From JACCTH01 sp036556085 (GTDB taxonomy: Bacteria; Actinomycetota; Acidimicrobiia; Spongiisociales; ZC4RG35): 16,250 bases of DNA. Shown here piece after piece: positions 14,389 to 16,250 of the stretch. The notes below the pieces were generated by a model, which was not told the origin of the DNA, ran no database searches, and saw only the letters and a list, made by a program, of their open reading frames with translations. Position 1 is the first letter of the stretch; every line of letters begins with the position of its first letter. The DNA lies in NCBI GenBank assembly GCA_036556085.1, contig DATBKE010000212.1, forward strand, positions 1-16,250. Direction: 5' to 3'. Both the position numbers and the translations under genes were made by a program.

Positions 14389-14974
14389 CCCGGCGCCGCT
14401 TGAGCCATTCGAACCCGATCGGTACGAACGAGAGGGCAATGATGAGGGCGATGATCGGTAGCAGGTAGGCGTCGATGTCGGGAATCAGGTTGCCGAGCCA
14501 GTACCCGAGCAACGTCACCCCTATCGCCCAAAGGAATCCGCCGATCAGGTTGTAGCTGACGAAGGTGCGGTACTGCATCCGGCCGACACCGGCCAGGATC
14601 GGGGCGAAGGTACGGACGATGGGGACGAACCGGGCGAGGACGATTGTCTTCGGGCCGTGCTTTTCAAAAAATGCTCGGGCTCGCTCGACGTATTCCTGCT
14701 TGAAGAGTCGCGAGTCGGGACGCTTGAAAAGGGCTGGTCCCACCCGCTGCCCGAAGACATAGCCGACCTGGTCGCCCGCCACCGCCGCGACGAAGCAGCC
14801 GACCAGGATCAGCGGCAGGTTGAGCGTTCCCTGGGCGGCGAAAAGCCCGGCGGTAAAAAGCAGGGAGTCGCCGGGGAGAAAGAAGCCGAAGAACAGCCCC
14901 GACTCGGCGAAGACGATGAGGAAGAGCCCGATCGTTCCGAAGGTGACGAGCAGATCGCGGGGGTCGAGGAACAC
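14372..14974 (-). CDS. DedA family membrane protein
   Basis: This 200-residue inner-membrane protein belongs to the DedA/SNARE-associated family, which includes lipid scramblases and flippases and affects membrane homeostasis. The family signature is complete: Glu24 and Asp36 in the AESGLFFGFFLPGDS segment (spacing 12), and Arg115 and Arg121 in ARFVPIVRTFAP (spacing 6), the four charged residues needed in E. coli YqjA. It ends in a helix and basic tail RRRVR. The start is a GTG with no clear ribosome-binding site; other starts are possible. It is on the opposite strand within an otherwise collinear nuo cluster and overlaps the end of the SnoaL-like gene. Confidence 0.93.
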   Translation of the reverse strand: MFLDPRDLLVTFGTIGLFLIVFAESGLFFGFFLPGDSLLFTAGLFAAQGTLNLPLILVGCFVAAVAGDQVGYVFGQRVGPALFKRPDSRLFKQEYVERARAFFEKHGPKTIVLARFVPIVRTFAPILAGVGRMQYRTFVSYNLIGGFLWAIGVTLLGYWLGNLIPDIDAYLLPIIALIIALSFVPIGFEWLKRRRVRADA

Positions 14975-15013
14975 AGGGGAAGGCTATCGGCGTAGAGGCG
15001 GCTATCCAGTAGA

Positions 15014-15019
15014 TACGAT
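15014..15019 (+). promoter_or_regulatory. -10 element for the lipoprotein gene
   Basis: TACGAT (TANNNT) lies six bases before the ATG at 15026. There is no ribosome-binding site, so a leaderless transcript is likely. No clear -35 was seen. Confidence 0.45.
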
Positions 15020-15025
15020 TCACTG

Positions 15026-15491
15026 ATGACACCTCGGCTATTGCTGCTGCTCTTAGTTGCCGCCTGTGCCAGCGCCGCACCCGACGCCACCACCCTCACC
15101 ACCGCCCCCCCTGCCGCGACCACGATCGCCACCACCACCACCGAAGCACCTACCACCACCGCCGAACCCACCACCACGACTACCGCTGCAGCCGACGCGG
15201 CGCCGCCCGAGATGGCCGGGAGTTGGCGCACTGTGATCTCCGCAGGAGATTCGGTGGGGCTGAGCCCTGAACGGGACTCAATACACCGTTAGTCGTGGAT
15301 CAGCTGGCGGGTTTGGCAAGATATCTGTTGAGGGCGACCGCATCACGTTCTACGGAAGCAACCTGTGCGATGGCGAAGGCACATATCAATGGTCAATTGA
15401 CGGGAATTCGCTGACTTTCACCGCCGTGGAGCCGATTGACCCCTGTGGCGGCCGCCGTCCCATTCTGGACGGCATCACCTACACCCGATAG
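15026..15491 (+). pseudogene. Frameshifted Thr-rich lipoprotein gene
   Basis: The first frame encodes a lipoprotein signal (MTPRLLLLLLVAAC, lipobox Cys14), a Thr/Ala-rich linker, then GSWRTVISAGDSVGLS, and stops at 15292. The +1 frame continues with LNGTQYTVSRGSAGGFG, EGDRITFYGSNLCDGEGTYQ and PIDPCGGRRPILDGITYTR, then TAG at 15489-15491. Removing one C from the CCC at 15265-15267 joins the frames as GLSLNGTQYTV and gives a sensible 154-residue secreted lipoprotein with a beta-rich domain and two cysteines. The break is either a real pseudogene mutation or a sequencing/assembly error. A terminator follows directly. Function unknown. Confidence 0.75.
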
Positions 15492-15511
15492 TCGCCTTAA
15501 AGGGCGATTTT
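15492..15511 (+). terminator. Intrinsic terminator after the lipoprotein gene
   Basis: tcgcc (15492-15496) pairs with ggcga (15503-15507), plus one T-G pair, around a taaa loop. TTTT (15508-15511) follows. It begins right after the TAG stop and separates this gene from nuoE. Confidence 0.7.
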
Positions 15512-15532
15512 CGACCCTCCCCACACCCTCCC

Positions 15533-15538
15533 TATTCT
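15533..15538 (+). promoter_or_regulatory. -10 element for nuoE
   Basis: TATTCT lies eight bases before the nuoE ATG and downstream of the terminator. Ttcgac at 15510-15515 is 17 bases further upstream but is a weak -35. A separate promoter is needed here because nuoE is cut off from nuoABCD. Confidence 0.45.
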
Positions 15539-15546
15539 CGGCGAAG

Positions 15547-16179
15547 ATGAGCGAGTGGCCGGAGGCAACCCAGGAAAGGGCTCGCGCCATCGTCGCCCAG
15601 TATCCCCAGCGTCGCTCGGCAGTGATGCCGCTCCTGTTTCTGGCGATGGCCGAGGACGGCTACTTAACCGAAGCGGGGATGATCGAGGTGGCGGCATGGA
15701 CCGGCACCACTCCGGCCCAGGTGGCTGCGGTCGCTTCCTTCTACACCATGTACAAACGGGAGCCGGCCGGCAAGTATCTGATCTCCTGCTGCACGTCGAT
15801 CAGCTGCATGCTTCTTGGCTCCGACCGGGTCATGCATGCGCTGGAAGAGGAGGCGGGAGCCCTCCATGGTCAGACCGATGCCGAAGGCTTGATCGGCGTA
15901 GAGCACGCCGAGTGTCTCGGCGCCTGTGGAGGAGCCCCGGCAGTACAGGTCAACTACGAGTTGATCGAAGGCGTGACGCCCGACAAGGCCCGTCAGCTCG
16001 TGCAATGGCTGCGCAAGGCCCGTCCCGAGCCGGTCAGTACTGACGAGTTGCAGCAGCTGTTTGGCGGAGCTACCTCTTTCGACTGGGCGATCAAAGAAGA
16101 AGTGGGGGCGATTGGCCCTTATCCGGCCTTTGCCTCCTTTGGCACCACCGCCCCGGTCAACGCTGAGAGCGACTCGTGA
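15547..16179 (+). CDS. nuoE: NADH-quinone oxidoreductase subunit E
   Basis: This 210-residue [2Fe-2S] subunit (cluster N1a) of the NADH module has ligands Cys82 and Cys87 (CCTSISC) and Cys123 and Cys127 (ECLGAC). The helical N-terminus with VASFYTMY (62-69) is typical. The C-terminal ~45 residues beyond the thioredoxin-like fold are somewhat longer than in E. coli NuoE. Start ATG 15547; an upstream ATG at 15436 would run through the lipoprotein end and the terminator and is rejected. The stop overlaps the nuoF GTG (GTGA). Confidence 0.95.
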   Translation: MSEWPEATQERARAIVAQYPQRRSAVMPLLFLAMAEDGYLTEAGMIEVAAWTGTTPAQVAAVASFYTMYKREPAGKYLISCCTSISCMLLGSDRVMHALEEEAGALHGQTDAEGLIGVEHAECLGACGGAPAVQVNYELIEGVTPDKARQLVQWLRKARPEPVSTDELQQLFGGATSFDWAIKEEVGAIGPYPAFASFGTTAPVNAESDS

Positions 16180-16250
16180 CCTACCCGCTGGTCGTCACCA
16201 AGCGCATGACCGACTTCCCGGGGGACTCCCACACCCTCGAACGATACGAA
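16176..16250 (+). CDS. nuoF: NADH-quinone oxidoreductase subunit F (5' end only)
   Basis: GTG at 16176 overlaps the nuoE stop and opens a frame to the window edge (25 codons). It reads VTYPLVVTKRM and then the HTLERYE segment, which resembles the region before GGYEALRK in NuoF. NuoF binds NADH, FMN and a [4Fe-4S] cluster; those parts lie outside the window. The identification rests mainly on gene order. Confidence 0.8.
   Translation, partial: MTYPLVVTKRMTDFPGDSHTLERYE

Noticed and set aside
15026..15292. Complete 88-residue lipoprotein
   Set aside because: The following +1 frame continues with structured, cysteine-containing sequence to a stop placed just before a terminator, so the short product is truncated.

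Overview
The window is a respiratory gene island from a high-GC bacterium, most likely an actinobacterium (perhaps Acidimicrobiia-like). This assignment is an inference. It rests on high G+C, GTG starts and 4-base GTGA/ATGA overlaps, TANNNT motifs just upstream of start codons (leaderless-type transcripts), a MenJ-like menaquinone reductase, a Rex repressor and a Thr-rich lipoprotein. No RNA gene or other marker confirms the taxon.

Layout: (1) 1-264 holds no convincing gene. It contains a GC-rich hairpin, a nested ~107-nt palindromic element and the first copy of a dispersed hairpin repeat. (2) 265-3442, minus strand: a three-gene operon encoding a CcoN-like membrane protein, a CcoO-like mono-haem cytochrome c and a second membrane-anchored cytochrome c. 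The genes are joined by 4-base overlaps. (3) 3443-3545 is a divergent promoter region. (4) 3546-9358, plus strand: a cytochrome b6/bc-type operon. It encodes a four-helix membrane protein, a 2x[4Fe-4S] ferredoxin, cytochrome b6, subunit IV with a long N-terminal extension, a Rieske protein, a di-haem cytochrome c with an inserted repeat region, and a small membrane protein. (5) The second hairpin-repeat copy, then rex on the minus strand. (6) A very tight divergent promoter, then menJ-like, nuoA, nuoB, nuoC and nuoD. (7) An interruption holding an NTF2/SnoaL-like gene, a convergent dedA and a frameshifted lipoprotein gene. (8) nuoE and the start of nuoF.

The pathway that emerges is: NADH oxidation by complex I (Nuo) reduces menaquinone, whose side chain is saturated by the MenJ-like enzyme. 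A b6-type cytochrome bc complex then oxidises the quinol and passes electrons to membrane-anchored c-type cytochromes. Rex senses NADH/NAD+ and is a plausible regulator, although I found no Rex operator.

The most unusual content is in the first two operons. The CcoN-like protein has one histidine in 477 residues and lacks the haem and CuB ligands of a real oxidase. The CcoO-like partner has no methionine after its CxxCH and carries His-Pro where Met-Pro would be. Three proteins from the two divergent operons (both cytochromes c and the subunit IV homologue) start with the same ~35-residue helical domain followed by an Ala/Pro/Glu-rich linker, as if all three dock on one cytoplasmic partner. 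The b6 subunit keeps the cysteine that attaches the extra haem c(i/n), next to a ferredoxin gene. Together these suggest a specialised bc supercomplex with a non-catalytic cbb3-derived module. That is a hypothesis, not a demonstrated function.
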